Shown here: positions 44,181 to 54,164 of the stretch, one piece after another
Position numbering within the stretch: position 1 is the stretch's first letter
Layout: every line of letters begins with the position of its first letter
DNA from: Nesterenkonia sphaerica
GTDB taxonomy: Bacteria > Actinomycetota > Actinomycetes > Actinomycetales > Micrococcaceae
Direction of reading: 5' to 3'
Assembly: GCF_005771565.1 (NCBI RefSeq)
Contig: NZ_VAWA01000001.1
Coordinates: 183,275 to 247,274 of the forward strand
Length of the DNA: 64,000 nucleotides
The notes under the pieces: model-generated
The model's database searches: none
Told to the model about the DNA's origin: nothing
What the model saw: the letters and a program-made list of their open reading frames with translations, nothing else
Program-made: the position numbers and the translations under genes

Positions 44181-45682
44181 TGACCACCACAGCTATCACT
44201 CACTGGATCAACGGCCGGGCCGAGGCCGGGCACGGTGAACGCCGCCAAGACGTCTACAACCCGGCCACCGGAGCTGTCAGCGGCAGCCTCCACCTGGCTG
44301 ACGAGCAGGACCTGCAGCACACTCTGGAAGCTGCCCGCGCCGCCGCCGACACCTGGGCGGAGGTCTCGCTGTCCAAGCGTATGGCTGTGCTGTTCAAGTT
44401 CCGTGAGCTGGTGCACGCCCACACGGACGAACTTGCCGCCATCATCACCGCCGAGCACGGAAAGGTGCTCTCCGACGCGGCCGGAGAGGTCGGCCGCGGT
44501 CTGGAAGTGGTGGAGTTCGCCTGCGCCCTTCCGCAGACCTTGAAGGGTGAATTCACCGACCAGACGGCCTCCGGAATTGACGTGTTCTCCTTCCGGCAGC
44601 CGCTGGGCGTGGTCGCGGGAATTACCCCGTTCAACTTCCCCGTCATGGTTCCGCTGTGGATGGCGCCATTGGCCATCGCCACCGGCAATGCCTTTGTGCT
44701 CAAGCCTTCGGAGCGCGACCCCTCAGCATCGCTGCTGCTTGCCCAGCTGTGGAAAGAGGCCGGGTTGCCCGACGGTGTTTTCCAGGTGCTCCACGGGGAT
44801 AAGGACACCGTCAATGGGCTGCTCACACATGAGCTGGTGGACGCGATCTCCTTTGTCGGCTCCACCCCGATCGCCCGACATGTCTACGAGACCGGCACCC
44901 GGCACGGCAAACGGGTCCAGGCCCTCGGTGGGGCGAAGAACCACGCCGTGGTGATGCCTGATGCGGACCTGGACCTGGCAGCTGATCACCTCTCCGCGGC
45001 GGCCTTCGGGTCCGCCGGTGAGCGCTGCATGGCCATCTCCGTGGCTGTTGCCGTGGGCGACGCCGCTGAAGAGCTGGTTGCCCGGGTCGGGGATCGCGCT
45101 CGCGCTATCACCGTGGGTGATGGCACCTCTGACGGTGTGGATATGGGTCCGCTGATCACTCCGGCCTCGCAGGACCGCGTCCGGCGCATTGTGACCGAGG
45201 CGCAGCAGGACGGTGCCGCAGTGGTGGTGGACGGCCGCGATCTGGTGGTCGAAGGTCATGAAGACGGGTTCTTCGTAGGCCCCACAGTGCTGGACCAGGT
45301 CAAAGACACTATGACCGCCTACGAGGAGGAGATCTTCGGCCCGGTCCTGGCAGTGGTGCGGGTCGAGACTCTTGAGGAGGCTATCCGGGTGATCAACGCG
45401 AACCCCTATGGTAATGGCACCGCGATCTTCACCGGCTCCGGCAATGCGGCACGAACCTTCCAGCGCCGGGTCACAGTGGGCATGATCGGTGTCAATGTGC
45501 CGGTTCCGGTGCCCGCGGCCCAGCACTCCTTCGGCGGCTGGAAGGATTCCCTGTTCGGCGACCACCACATCTACGGCCCTGACGGGGTGCGTTTCTACAC
45601 CCGCGGCAAGGTTGTCACCCAGCGCTGGCCCGCCCAGAACGATGAATCCGGCGCGTCGATGAACTTCCCTACCAACGCCTGA
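44180..45682 (+). CDS. iolA: CoA-acylating methylmalonate-semialdehyde / malonate-semialdehyde dehydrogenase IolA
   Basis: This 500-residue aldehyde dehydrogenase converts malonate semialdehyde (from inositol) to acetyl-CoA and CO2. The CoA-dependent branch is recognised by ITPFNFPVMVPLWM in the cofactor site and the catalytic cysteine in GSAGERCMAIS near residue 283. It lacks the usual general-base glutamate (ALGGAKNHAVVMP), as expected for this branch. It overlaps iolD by one base and ends the first iol operon. The MmsA role in valine degradation is the alternative, but the context favours IolA. Confidence 0.93.
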   Translation: MTTTAITHWINGRAEAGHGERRQDVYNPATGAVSGSLHLADEQDLQHTLEAARAAADTWAEVSLSKRMAVLFKFRELVHAHTDELAAIITAEHGKVLSDAAGEVGRGLEVVEFACALPQTLKGEFTDQTASGIDVFSFRQPLGVVAGITPFNFPVMVPLWMAPLAIATGNAFVLKPSERDPSASLLLAQLWKEAGLPDGVFQVLHGDKDTVNGLLTHELVDAISFVGSTPIARHVYETGTRHGKRVQALGGAKNHAVVMPDADLDLAADHLSAAAFGSAGERCMAISVAVAVGDAAEELVARVGDRARAITVGDGTSDGVDMGPLITPASQDRVRRIVTEAQQDGAAVVVDGRDLVVEGHEDGFFVGPTVLDQVKDTMTAYEEEIFGPVLAVVRVETLEEAIRVINANPYGNGTAIFTGSGNAARTFQRRVTVGMIGVNVPVPVPAAQHSFGGWKDSLFGDHHIYGPDGVRFYTRGKVVTQRWPAQNDESGASMNFPTNA

Positions 45683-45703
45683 CCAATGGACAGGTAGTCC
45701 TAA

Positions 45704-45713
45704 TGTCTGGACA
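45704..45713. promoter_or_regulatory. Inositol operator, copy 2
   Basis: TGTCTGGACA is a TGTCnnGACA palindrome in the 99-base gap between iolA and iolG, 68 bases before the iolG start. It differs from the KGWCHTRACA consensus at one central base. It implies a second promoter for the iolG operon. Confidence 0.62.
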
Positions 45714-45781
45714 AAGCGTGTGATGTGACCTACAGTGAGTAGCGTCACCATCGACCCCATCAAGCCTGAACCAGGAGCATC

Positions 45782-46798
45782 ATGTCGACCCAAAATCTTC
45801 ACGTAGCCGTTGTAGGCGCCGGGCTAATGGGAGCCGATCACGTACAGCGTCTTGCTCGCCGCACCGCTGGTGCGACCGTCAGTGCGGTGGTGGACATAGA
45901 CCAGGAGCGGGCCCAGGCAGCCGCCGACATGGCGTCTCCTGCCCGCACTTTCTCCAGCGTGGAAGATCTGATCAAGGCCGGGGCCGCCGAGGCGGTCGTT
46001 CTGGCCACTCCAGGTTTTCTGCACGAAGAGGCGTTGCTTCAGCTTATCGACGCAGGCATCCCGGTCATGTGCGAAAAGCCTCTGACTCCCGGCCCCGAGT
46101 CCTCGCTGCGGGTCGTGGAAGCTGAAGTTGCTGCTGGGCAGCGCTTAGTGCAGGTCGGGTTTATGCGCCGCTTCGACGCCGGGTACCGGCAGCTGAAGAA
46201 CATTATTGATGCCGGCACTTACGGGGAGCTTCTGATGCTGCACCATCAGCACCGCAACGCCTCCGTGCCGGAAACGTTCACCAATGAGATGGTCATCCAT
46301 GACTCAGTGGTCCACGAATTCGACGCCGTACGGTTCTTCTCCGGCGAAGAGATCTCCAACGTCGCGGTACGGACGGGCCGGCATACCTCGAAAGGCACGG
46401 AGCTAGTCCGCGACCCACAATTGGTCACCATACAGACCTCGTCAGGGCTGTTGGCGACTGTGGAGATCTTTGTCAATGCGAAGCTGGGGTATCAGGTGCT
46501 GACCCAAGCAGTGTTTGAGGAAGGCGTGGTCAAGATCGGCGAATCAGCCGGACCCACAGTCATTGCCGAGTCACGTACCGGCTCCGCAATCGACCAGACA
46601 TATCACACGCGGTTCGTTGAGGCTTACGACGAGGAAATCCAGCAATGGGTCAACTCCGTCGCCACCGGGGTGCCGGTAGGGCCTTCCGCGTGGGACGGGT
46701 ACGCGACCGCAGCGGTATGCGGTGCAGGAGTCTCCGCCCAGCAATCTGGGGAGATCACCTCTGTGGACATGGCGCACAAGCCCGCCCTCTATGCCTGA
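45782..46798 (+). CDS. iolG: Inositol 2-dehydrogenase, Gfo/Idh/MocA family (IolG)
   Basis: This 338-residue NAD-dependent enzyme begins with the Rossmann motif VVGAGLMGADHV and has the catalytic lysine in CEKPLTPG and the active-site block DSVVHEFDAVRFF. It oxidises myo-inositol to scyllo-inosose. It is the first gene after the second operator and is followed by an iolH-like gene and an inositol transporter. Which of the three Gfo/Idh/MocA genes in the island is the main IolG is a judgement; this one has the best context. Confidence 0.87.
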   Translation: MSTQNLHVAVVGAGLMGADHVQRLARRTAGATVSAVVDIDQERAQAAADMASPARTFSSVEDLIKAGAAEAVVLATPGFLHEEALLQLIDAGIPVMCEKPLTPGPESSLRVVEAEVAAGQRLVQVGFMRRFDAGYRQLKNIIDAGTYGELLMLHHQHRNASVPETFTNEMVIHDSVVHEFDAVRFFSGEEISNVAVRTGRHTSKGTELVRDPQLVTIQTSSGLLATVEIFVNAKLGYQVLTQAVFEEGVVKIGESAGPTVIAESRTGSAIDQTYHTRFVEAYDEEIQQWVNSVATGVPVGPSAWDGYATAAVCGAGVSAQQSGEITSVDMAHKPALYA

Positions 46799-46828
46799 CG
46801 ACTCCATCGCTGGCTACCAGGAGAGATG

Positions 46829-47728
46829 ATGAAATTTACTTTTGACCCCGTCCCGTTCCATCACACGCATTCACTATTGGAGTTTCCGAAGGTTGCTGCT
46901 GAGCTGGGCTTCGAGTGGATTCAGATGACCCCGCACGCTGATTTCATCCCGTTCTTCCGTCATCCGACGGTCGACGACGATCTGTTGCGTTCCTTCGGTA
47001 AGGCCTGTAAGAACGCGGGGGTCGGGATATCGTCCATCCTGCCCGTCCAACGGTGGTCCTCCCCGGATGAGAGTGAGCGCGAAGCGGCAGTCCGCAACTG
47101 GAAGCGCGCCATTCAGATCGCGGTCGATCTTGGGGTGGAGCAAATGAATACCGAGTTCTCCGGCCGACCGGAGAGACCGGAACAGTCGGCAGCCTCCTTC
47201 TACCGCTCTATGGAGGAGTTGGTGCCGCTTATTGAGCGGGAAGGGATCAATGTGGCCATTGATCCGCACCCAGACGACTTTGTGGAACGGGGAGTCGACG
47301 CTTGGCGGGTGATCCGGGGCGTGAACTCACCGAACCTGAGCTTCGTCTACGTCGGTGCTCATTCATTTCACATGGAAGACCCCATGAATGAAATTCTCGA
47401 CCAGGTCGGCCAGCGGCTGCGCGTAGTGCACGTCGCTGACACATTTGACCACCGCCGCTCCGGCGGCCTGCGGTACATCACGAACCCGCCTGAAACCACG
47501 GCCCGGGTGCATCAGCACCTGAAGATCGGTGACGGAGACGTGGATTGGGAGAACTTCTTCGCTGAACTTCAGCGCAATGGTTTCCTCGATCGCGAGGACT
47601 CCGTCATGGTCACCTGCGTCTTCGCCGAGAACGAAAACCACGAAGCGGTCACCAAATACCAATTGGATCAGATGCGGACTTGGACCGAGGCTGCGCGGCG
47701 TGGGGCCTCTGGGGCCACACAATCCTGA
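46829..47728 (+). CDS. iolH: IolH-like sugar phosphate isomerase/epimerase
   Basis: This 299-residue TIM-barrel protein begins MKFTFDPVPFHHTHSLLEFP, typical of IolH of Corynebacterium and Rhizobium inositol clusters. Metal-site residues are seen in AIDPHPDDF, VGAHSFHM and VVHVADTFDH. The biochemical role of IolH is not settled; a lyase or epimerase for an inositol intermediate is proposed. ATG 46829 was preferred to 46826 for AGGAG spacing. Confidence 0.8.
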   Translation: MKFTFDPVPFHHTHSLLEFPKVAAELGFEWIQMTPHADFIPFFRHPTVDDDLLRSFGKACKNAGVGISSILPVQRWSSPDESEREAAVRNWKRAIQIAVDLGVEQMNTEFSGRPERPEQSAASFYRSMEELVPLIEREGINVAIDPHPDDFVERGVDAWRVIRGVNSPNLSFVYVGAHSFHMEDPMNEILDQVGQRLRVVHVADTFDHRRSGGLRYITNPPETTARVHQHLKIGDGDVDWENFFAELQRNGFLDREDSVMVTCVFAENENHEAVTKYQLDQMRTWTEAARRGASGATQS

Positions 47729-47770
47729 ACGCAACCCTGACCACTCCCGGAGTGATTGAGGAGTACCCCT

Positions 47771-49201
47771 ATGTCTACTCACGTGTCCGCAGCTGCACAT
47801 CCCGCAGCTAAGACCCGCAAGCGACGTTCGTCCCTGATTTATATATTTGGCGCCCTCGGAGGCCTGAACTGGGGATATGACACCGGTGTCATCTCAGCGG
47901 CGCTGGTGTACTTGCGCCGGGATCTTGAGCTCACAAGTTGGGCAGAGGGTTGGGTCGTCACCGGCCTGATCATTGGTGCAGTCTTGGGCGCAGCCTTCGG
48001 CGGACGAATCTCTGATAAATACGGCCGCAGGTCGGTCCTGATCGCCACGGCAGTGGTCTTTGTCATAGCCCCTCTTGGCATGGCCTTTGCGCCGAATACG
48101 GAAGTCCTATTTCTGTTCAGGCTTGTGGTTGGTTTAGGTGCAGGTTTGGCGGCGGTGACACTGCCTGTATACCTTTCAGAGATTGCGCCGGCCAAGATCA
48201 GAGGTAAAGTCACCGCCTTTTATGCCCTGGCGATCGTATCCGGACAGTTCCTCGGATTCATCATCGGCGTTGCCTTTGCTCCGATCGAATCCTGGAGGTG
48301 GATGCTCGGCCTCTCGGTAATCCCTTCCATACTGTTCGCACTGGGGCTCTTCTTCGTCTGGGAGACCCCTCGCTGGCTGGTGAAGAGCGGTCGAGAAGAA
48401 GAAGCTCAGAAAATCTTGAGCTACGACCGCACCCCGGACGAAGCCCGGCGTGAGCTCGAGGAGATCCATGCAGTTCAGCAGGCAGAGGCGGAAGCCGGGG
48501 CAGGAAAGGGGCTCAAAGCCCTCTTTCAGCCTTGGGTCAAGCCTGTCCTGCTCATCGGATTAGGACTAGCACTGTTCCAGCAGGTGATGGGTATCAACAC
48601 CATCATGTACTACGCTCCCACGACGTTGCAGAACGTCGGCTTCACTGATCAGGCAGCCATCGCCTCAAATTTAATCTTCGGCATCGTGAACATCCTGGCC
48701 GTGACAGTGGCTTTGCTCTGCGCCGACCGGATCGGGCGAAAACCATTGCTGCTCATCGGTGCCACCGGAACGGCTATCAGCTTGGGTGCACTTGCTGCGA
48801 CGAACCTTCTAGTGACGGAAGCAGACGATTCAGGCCTCGTCGGTATCTTGACCCTGACCTGCATCGCCGTCTACGTCTTCGTCTTCCAAGCCAGCTGGGG
48901 TTCTATCGTCTGGGTCATGCTGGGAGAGATATTCCCGCTCGGCGTTCGAGCCGCCGCAATGGGCCTCGCGACAACCGCGCTTTGGTTCGGCAATGGCGTG
49001 GTGGCACTGAGCTTCCCGGTTCTTCTCGAATCACTCGGTGTAGGGATGCTCTTTGCTGGTTTCGCAGTGATCTGTCTCCTCGCCTTGACCTTTACCTGGC
49101 TCAAGGTTCCGGAGACCAAAGGTCGCAGTCTTGAACAGATTGAGGAACGCTTCCGCACTGGCACCGTGCCGACCGTACGGAAGTCTCCGGCGCGTGGCTG
49201 A
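47771..49201 (+). CDS. iolT: MFS sugar transporter, inositol permease type (IolT-like)
   Basis: This 476-residue, 12-helix sugar porter has GGLNWGYDTGVISAAL in helix 1, DKYGRRSVL after helix 2, PVYLSEIAPAKIRG, QQVMGINTIMYYAPT in helix 7 and the C-terminal VPETKGRSLEQIE, all family signatures. In the middle of an inositol operon it is most likely a proton-driven myo-inositol permease like IolT1. A TGAGGAG ribosome site supports the ATG at 47771. This part of the operon has slightly lower GC than the flanks. It gives the cell a second inositol uptake route besides the ABC importer. Confidence 0.88.
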   Translation: MSTHVSAAAHPAAKTRKRRSSLIYIFGALGGLNWGYDTGVISAALVYLRRDLELTSWAEGWVVTGLIIGAVLGAAFGGRISDKYGRRSVLIATAVVFVIAPLGMAFAPNTEVLFLFRLVVGLGAGLAAVTLPVYLSEIAPAKIRGKVTAFYALAIVSGQFLGFIIGVAFAPIESWRWMLGLSVIPSILFALGLFFVWETPRWLVKSGREEEAQKILSYDRTPDEARRELEEIHAVQQAEAEAGAGKGLKALFQPWVKPVLLIGLGLALFQQVMGINTIMYYAPTTLQNVGFTDQAAIASNLIFGIVNILAVTVALLCADRIGRKPLLLIGATGTAISLGALAATNLLVTEADDSGLVGILTLTCIAVYVFVFQASWGSIVWVMLGEIFPLGVRAAAMGLATTALWFGNGVVALSFPVLLESLGVGMLFAGFAVICLLALTFTWLKVPETKGRSLEQIEERFRTGTVPTVRKSPARG

Positions 49202-49267
49202 GCTGAGCTCTATTAGGTGATGTGGCTCGGGCGACCGCCCGGCACCAAGAAGAAAGGAAGTGTCGCA

Positions 49268-50458
49268 ATGACCCAGCACAGGCTCGGCATCGCAGTCATT
49301 GGCGCCGGAATGGCAGGTGCGGCTCATGCGGCAGCCTGGCGTGCCGCAACCACCGTCCGCCGCCCCTTCGACCACGCAGACGTCCGGCTCGTCGCCATCG
49401 CTGATCTCTACGAGCCCCTCGCCACCCAAGTAGCCGGTCGGTATGGCTATGAGCGTGTAGAAACTGACTGGCGGCGGCTTCTGGCAGCTGACGATGTGCA
49501 CGTGGTCTCGGTGGTGGTCGCCAACCACCTGCACCGTGAAATCGTTGAGGAACTGATCAACGCGGGCAAGCACGTGCTGTGTGAAAAGCCGCTGAGCGAC
49601 TCCCTCGGCGACGCCCAGGTGATGGCGGAGGCGGCACGGTCTGCCGACACGGTGGTGCGCATCGGATTCACCTTCCGCCGCGCCCCCGGTCTCGCAGCGC
49701 TGGGTCAGCTCGTCACCGACGGCACATTAGGTGAGGTCTTCCACCTCAGTGGCAGGTACTACGCTGACTATGCCTGCTCACCGCAGGCGCCTATGACATG
49801 GAGATTCCGCGGAGCACCAGGTTCGGGGGCGTTGGCTGATGTGGGCAGCCACCTGCTCTATGCCGCCGAATATCTCGCCGGTCCCATCTGCAGTGTGGCT
49901 GGAGCCAAGTTCCGCACAGCGATCACGCACCGGCCGCTGCCGGTGGGCTCCACCGTCGGCCACGGTCTCACCGAAGTCTCCAGCGAGACGGAACCGGTCA
50001 CCAATGATGATTGGGCCGGCTTCACCGCAGAATTCGCTCATGGGGCAGGGACGCTGGAGGCCTCTCGAGTCACCCCAGGCCACCCCAACGGTCTGCGCGT
50101 GGAAATCGCCTGCCGCAACGGCTCAGCCATCTGGGACCAGGAGACCCCTGCAGAGATTCAACTCCATCTGCCTGATAACCGTTTGCCTCGGTACAACGGT
50201 TTCAGGACAGTCAAGCTGGGTCCGGGCCAGCCGTATGTGGCGGAGGGGTTTCCCCTGTCCGCACCGGGGATCGGGTTTGGCCAAAATGACGGGTTCGTCT
50301 TCCAAGCCCGGGCCTTCCTGGAAGAGGTGGTGGGCCTTGCGGAGCAAGACTCCTGGGCACGCAACGCGTCGTTCGATGAGGGGCTGCGCAATATGGAAAT
50401 CATAGAAGCCGTGACCGCCTCGGCAGCTGCCGGTGGGGTTGCGGTGGAAGTCAACTGA
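49268..50458 (+). CDS. Gfo/Idh/MocA family dehydrogenase
   Basis: This 396-residue NAD(P)-dependent oxidoreductase starts IAVIGAGMAGAAHAAAWR and has the catalytic lysine in CEKPLSDS and the GALADVGSHLLYAAEYL block. It is longer than the other two dehydrogenases here and of a different subgroup, so it probably acts on another inositol isomer, an inosose or a sugar. ATG 49268 follows AAAGGAAG. It is cotranscribed with the next isomerase, which starts 13 bases after it. Confidence 0.85.
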   Translation: MTQHRLGIAVIGAGMAGAAHAAAWRAATTVRRPFDHADVRLVAIADLYEPLATQVAGRYGYERVETDWRRLLAADDVHVVSVVVANHLHREIVEELINAGKHVLCEKPLSDSLGDAQVMAEAARSADTVVRIGFTFRRAPGLAALGQLVTDGTLGEVFHLSGRYYADYACSPQAPMTWRFRGAPGSGALADVGSHLLYAAEYLAGPICSVAGAKFRTAITHRPLPVGSTVGHGLTEVSSETEPVTNDDWAGFTAEFAHGAGTLEASRVTPGHPNGLRVEIACRNGSAIWDQETPAEIQLHLPDNRLPRYNGFRTVKLGPGQPYVAEGFPLSAPGIGFGQNDGFVFQARAFLEEVVGLAEQDSWARNASFDEGLRNMEIIEAVTASAAAGGVAVEVN

Positions 50459-50471
50459 GAGGAAGCGGGCA

Positions 50472-51479
50472 ATGCACTTAGGTCTGTACACGGCGCCCTT
50501 GCACGACAGGAGCCTCGCCGATGCGCTTCGCGTGGTGGCCGACACTGGGCTCGATGCCGTCGAGCTCAACACCGGTGGCTTCCTTCCCGCGGCGCACATC
50601 CCGGTGAAAGAGATTGACAAAGACCCCGCAGTGGGGAAGGACTGGCTGAGCATTTTTGACGGCACCGGCGTGTCACTGCAGGGGCTGAACTGCAACGGCA
50701 ACCCGTTGCACCCGGATCAGCGCACAGGCGTCGCTCACGCCGCGGATTTGCGCCGGAGTATCCGCGTTGCTGGTGCCCTGGGACAGTCACGTGTCGTGAC
50801 CATGTCGGGTCTGCCTGGTTCGGAGCCGCATACCAGGCAGCCCAGCTGGGTGGTCAATGCCTGGTCTTCACGGGCCCTGGACGTGCTCGAATACCAATGG
50901 GAACTCGCGGTGCCCTTCTGGCAGGAAATTGACCAGCTTGCAGGCGACCATGGGGTGAAAGTCGCCATTGAGCTGCATCCGCAGAACCTGGTATTCAACC
51001 CGCCCAGTTTCCTGGAGTTGGTTGAACGCGCGGGCACCTCCCACATTGGTGTGGAGCTGGATGCCAGCCACCTGTTCTGGCAGCAGATGGACCCGGTGCA
51101 CGTGGTCGAGCGGTTGGGTGCCCACGTGGTGCACGCAGCGGCCAAGGACGTGCGCATTAATCCGGAGGCAGCTTGGTGCGGGGTCTTGGACAACAGTTTC
51201 CGCAGACTCTCGCCTGAGGAGCAGCGCACTCAGATAGGTGCCGAGGAGTGGGTGAACGAGTGGCCCCAGCGCTCAGCCTGGGACTTCGTAGCTTTGGGTC
51301 GCGGCCACGGTGCTGACTACTGGGCACGTTTCCTGACTGCGCTACATGCAGTGGACCCGGATATAGCTTGCCATATCGAGCATGAAGATACTTCACTGGG
51401 AGCTGTGGAGGGCGTGCAGCAGGCAGCAGTTGTGCTACTTGAAGCAGCCGACCTGGCTGATATCCCCCGCCAGGGCTGA
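50472..51479 (+). CDS. Sugar phosphate isomerase/epimerase (xylose-isomerase-like TIM barrel)
   Basis: This 335-residue protein begins MHLGLYTAPLHDRSLADALRV and shows metal-binding positions in AIELHPQNLVF, GVELDASHLFW, HAAAKDV and CHIEHEDTSL. It pairs with the adjacent dehydrogenase, a common combination for isomerising or epimerising unusual sugars or inositols. The reaction is unknown. It ends the plus-strand island; a 649-base region without genes follows. Confidence 0.82.
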   Translation: MHLGLYTAPLHDRSLADALRVVADTGLDAVELNTGGFLPAAHIPVKEIDKDPAVGKDWLSIFDGTGVSLQGLNCNGNPLHPDQRTGVAHAADLRRSIRVAGALGQSRVVTMSGLPGSEPHTRQPSWVVNAWSSRALDVLEYQWELAVPFWQEIDQLAGDHGVKVAIELHPQNLVFNPPSFLELVERAGTSHIGVELDASHLFWQQMDPVHVVERLGAHVVHAAAKDVRINPEAAWCGVLDNSFRRLSPEEQRTQIGAEEWVNEWPQRSAWDFVALGRGHGADYWARFLTALHAVDPDIACHIEHEDTSLGAVEGVQQAAVVLLEAADLADIPRQG

Positions 51480-52128
51480 GCCAGCCCATTGCCTGACCAC
51501 CACTAAGTGGGTGTTGGCCTGTTACTGGCGCGCCCCGTAGCCAAGTGAGATGGTGGTTCTCCGCGATTAAGTGTGCGCGGCAGGGAAGATGAGTCGGGCC
51601 GACGCAGCGATGGCTGGATAGGCGTCGGGAGGCGGTTCCTAGGGACGGGCTCACCGCGTTCAAGACCGCCGCTGCAGTAGGGCTCCCTGAAACCACCACA
51701 GTCCCGGACCATCACTGATCTGGTGGGTGAGAAACAGCACCGGAAGTATAGCCACGACTTCGTCACCGATGAGTACGTCAAAGTCGCAGCAAGAGAGGAA
51801 GTACACCGCCAACCGGTGTTGGGCGAAGATCATTGGCAAACACAAGCTCACCGGCGTCTTGCCCGGCTTCGGCCTTCCTGGCAACATCCACCGGCCCCAC
51901 CGCACCTCCCAGTGGAGGGCTGGCGCATTTTCGCGAAACCACTCTGAGCTTCGGCAAGCTGGTTCGACGACAGCCCCCGATTGCTGCACATCGGAGGCTT
52001 CAGCCCGCTGCTACCCTCTATTTTCAGCGATGAGTCGGAATGGTCGACAACTGAGCCTGTGATCGGTACTCGTAAGGGTGGAGTGGCCGAGTCAGCGCTG
52101 GGCCACCCCACCTTTGGTAACGGCAGTA
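51480..52128. other. 649-base gap between convergent operons
   Basis: I see no convincing gene here. Frames of 60-110 codons exist on both strands, but none has a ribosome site or a recognisable motif, and their composition is not typical of the neighbours. It could be a decayed gene or mobile-element remnant. Only the hairpin at 52074-52115 is a clear element. Confidence 0.5.
52074..52115 (-). terminator. Terminator of the ABC importer operon
   Basis: A stem of about 14 pairs (AAGGGTGGAGTGGCC with GGCCACCCCACCTTT, one A-C mismatch and one wobble) encloses a 12-base loop, starting 14 bases after the ATPase stop. Confidence 0.75.
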
Positions 52129-53061
52129 TCAGCGTGTCGTAGAGCGCCCTAGGGACTCCGCAACGTCGGCCTCGACTTGCTTCAGTTCAGCGGTATGGCC
52201 GCCGAGCTGTGCCAGCTCATGGCTGAGTTCTTGGAGCTCGGCTCCGCCTGCCATCTGGGCAGTAAGATCGTCGATGCTGATCTTTTCTTTGCGGTGATAG
52301 CCCAGGGAACGCCCGCGTTTGAGTACCATAAATCGATCACCCACGGGGTAGGCGTGATGAGGGTTGTGGGTGATAAAGACGACCCCGAGGCCGCGCTGCT
52401 TGGCCTGCATTATGTACCGCAGCACCACGCCGGACTGCTTCACTCCCAGTGCGGCTGTGGGTTCGTCGAGGATAAGGACCTTGGCGCCAAAGTAGACCGC
52501 GCGGGCGATAGCCACACATTGGCGCTCGCCACCGGAGAGCGTTCCGATGGGCTGGTCGACGTCACGCAAATCGATGCCCATTTCAAAGAGCTCCTGCTTA
52601 GCGATGCGTTTCATTGCGTTCACGTCAAGCCGTTTCAGCGGGCCCCACCCGGTGGTCAGCTCTGAGCCCAGGAAGAAGTTTCTCCATACGGGCATCAGAG
52701 GTACCACCGCGAGGTCCTGATACACCGTGGCGATGCCCAGTTCCAGTGCGTCCCGGGGCGAGTCGAAAGTGGTCTCCTCCCCGTGTACACGCATGACGCC
52801 TTCGGTGTGTTGGTGCAGGCCCGCGATGATCTTGATCAGCGTTGACTTTCCTGCTCCATTGTCTCCGAGCACGCAGGTCACCTGCCCTGCATGGACATCC
52901 ATGGTGATGTCCCTCAGCGCGATGATATTTCCGTACCGCTTCCCGACTGACTCCAAGCTGACCAGGGGCGACTGCGCGGCCGAAGCGGAATCCGGTTCTT
53001 GTGAGCGCTCGGCAGCGTCGTCAGTGTGCCCATCAACGGGTTCGTGCGTTGTTGCAGACAT
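52129..53061 (-). CDS. Sugar ABC transporter ATP-binding protein (single-domain, FrcA type)
   Basis: This 310-residue ATPase has Walker [10 protein letters not shown] (about 68-76), the Q-loop, signature LSGGERQ, Walker B VLILDEP and the switch histidine in FITHNPHH. It has one nucleotide domain, like FrcA, rather than the double domain of RbsA. An acidic N-terminal tail (1-30) and a helical C-terminal tail flank it. It should power import through the permease whose stop lies ten bases upstream. Genomic context indicates inositol or a related sugar. Confidence 0.9.
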   Translation of the reverse strand: MSATTHEPVDGHTDDAAERSQEPDSASAAQSPLVSLESVGKRYGNIIALRDITMDVHAGQVTCVLGDNGAGKSTLIKIIAGLHQHTEGVMRVHGEETTFDSPRDALELGIATVYQDLAVVPLMPVWRNFFLGSELTTGWGPLKRLDVNAMKRIAKQELFEMGIDLRDVDQPIGTLSGGERQCVAIARAVYFGAKVLILDEPTAALGVKQSGVVLRYIMQAKQRGLGVVFITHNPHHAYPVGDRFMVLKRGRSLGYHRKEKISIDDLTAQMAGGAELQELSHELAQLGGHTAELKQVEADVAESLGRSTTR

Positions 53062-53071
53062 AACAGCCTCC

Positions 53072-54145
53072 TTACTTCTTCTCGACCCGGCGACGGACCA
53101 TCAGGTTCACGATGGTGGCCAACAGCAGCATCAGGCCCAGGAAGAAGCGGAACCAGTCGGGGTTCCACTCGGCGTAGATGATGCCGCGGGAGGCCATTCC
53201 GAAGATCAACGCTCCCAGGGCTCCACCAATGGCCGAGCCGTACCCACCCGTGAGCAGGCAGCCGCCGATCACCGCACCGATGATGTACAGGAACTCATTG
53301 CCGATGCCTTCTCCGGACTGCACTGTGCTGAAGGCGAAGAGCTGATGCATCCCCAGTACCCACGCGCAGAAGCCCACGCCCATAAACAGTCCGATCTTGG
53401 TCGCCGTGACCGGGACGCCAACGGCCCGGGCAGCGTTCTGATCGCCACCGACGGCGAAAATCCAGTTGCCGATCTTGGTGCGCAAGAGAATGAACGAGGC
53501 AACCGCCACCAGCAGGATCCAGTAAAAGATGGTGATCCTGAAGTTGACCCCGAAGATCGTCACCGATGAGGCAAAAATGGCCTGGGCTGAGCTGAACCCG
53601 TCCATGTTGGAGATCGGCGGGGAGGAAACTGAGCCGCCGATCATCCGGGTCAGCGCCAGATTCAGCCCGGTGAGCATTAAGAACATCGCCAGAGTCACGA
53701 TAAAGCTGGGAAGTTTGGTCTTGATGAAGATCAGCCCATTGATGGCGCCGACGCCGAGTGACGCGATCAGTGCCAGCGCGACGCCCACCCAGATGTTGGT
53801 GGCAAAGTACCAGCTGAAGAGTGAGGCGACCAGTGCCGATGAGATGACAGCGACGCCAGTGGAGAGATCGAATTCGCCACCGATCATCAGCAGCGAGACG
53901 CCCACGACCATGATGCCGATAGTGGAGGCACCGTAGAGCACTGTGGAGATCCCTCCAGCAGTGGTGAACGGCGGCGCCACCATTGCGAAGAAGATAAAGA
54001 CGGCCATCGCGCCGACGGCGGCGCCCACCTCGGGGCGAGCCATTAGGGTGCCGAACAGGCCGCGCTTGCTGACCCGTTCATCGGTCTCCTGCGGAGCCGA
54101 TGGCGGTGACTTAGTCATGGTGTTTGCAGTGGTGGAGGTCGTCAT
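53072..54145 (-). CDS. Sugar ABC transporter permease (RbsC/FrcC type)
   Basis: This 357-residue protein has about ten membrane helices and the BPD_transp_2 motifs [20 protein letters not shown] and [19 protein letters not shown] (the EAA-like loop contacting the ATPase). The N-terminal 40 residues are hydrophilic. ATG 54145 has GGAAGGA upstream. It lies between the lipoprotein and the ATPase genes and forms the importer channel. Confidence 0.9.
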   Translation of the reverse strand: MTTSTTANTMTKSPPSAPQETDERVSKRGLFGTLMARPEVGAAVGAMAVFIFFAMVAPPFTTAGGISTVLYGASTIGIMVVGVSLLMIGGEFDLSTGVAVISSALVASLFSWYFATNIWVGVALALIASLGVGAINGLIFIKTKLPSFIVTLAMFLMLTGLNLALTRMIGGSVSSPPISNMDGFSSAQAIFASSVTIFGVNFRITIFYWILLVAVASFILLRTKIGNWIFAVGGDQNAARAVGVPVTATKIGLFMGVGFCAWVLGMHQLFAFSTVQSGEGIGNEFLYIIGAVIGGCLLTGGYGSAIGGALGALIFGMASRGIIYAEWNPDWFRFFLGLMLLLATIVNLMVRRRVEKK

Positions 54146-54164
54146 GACGGAGTCCTTCCCGCGC

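Noticed and set aside
51660..52062. Frames of 74-111 codons in the gap after the last isomerase, considered as transposase or transporter remnants
   Set aside because: No conserved motif was recognised, frames on both strands compete, and no terminal inverted repeats or target duplication were seen.
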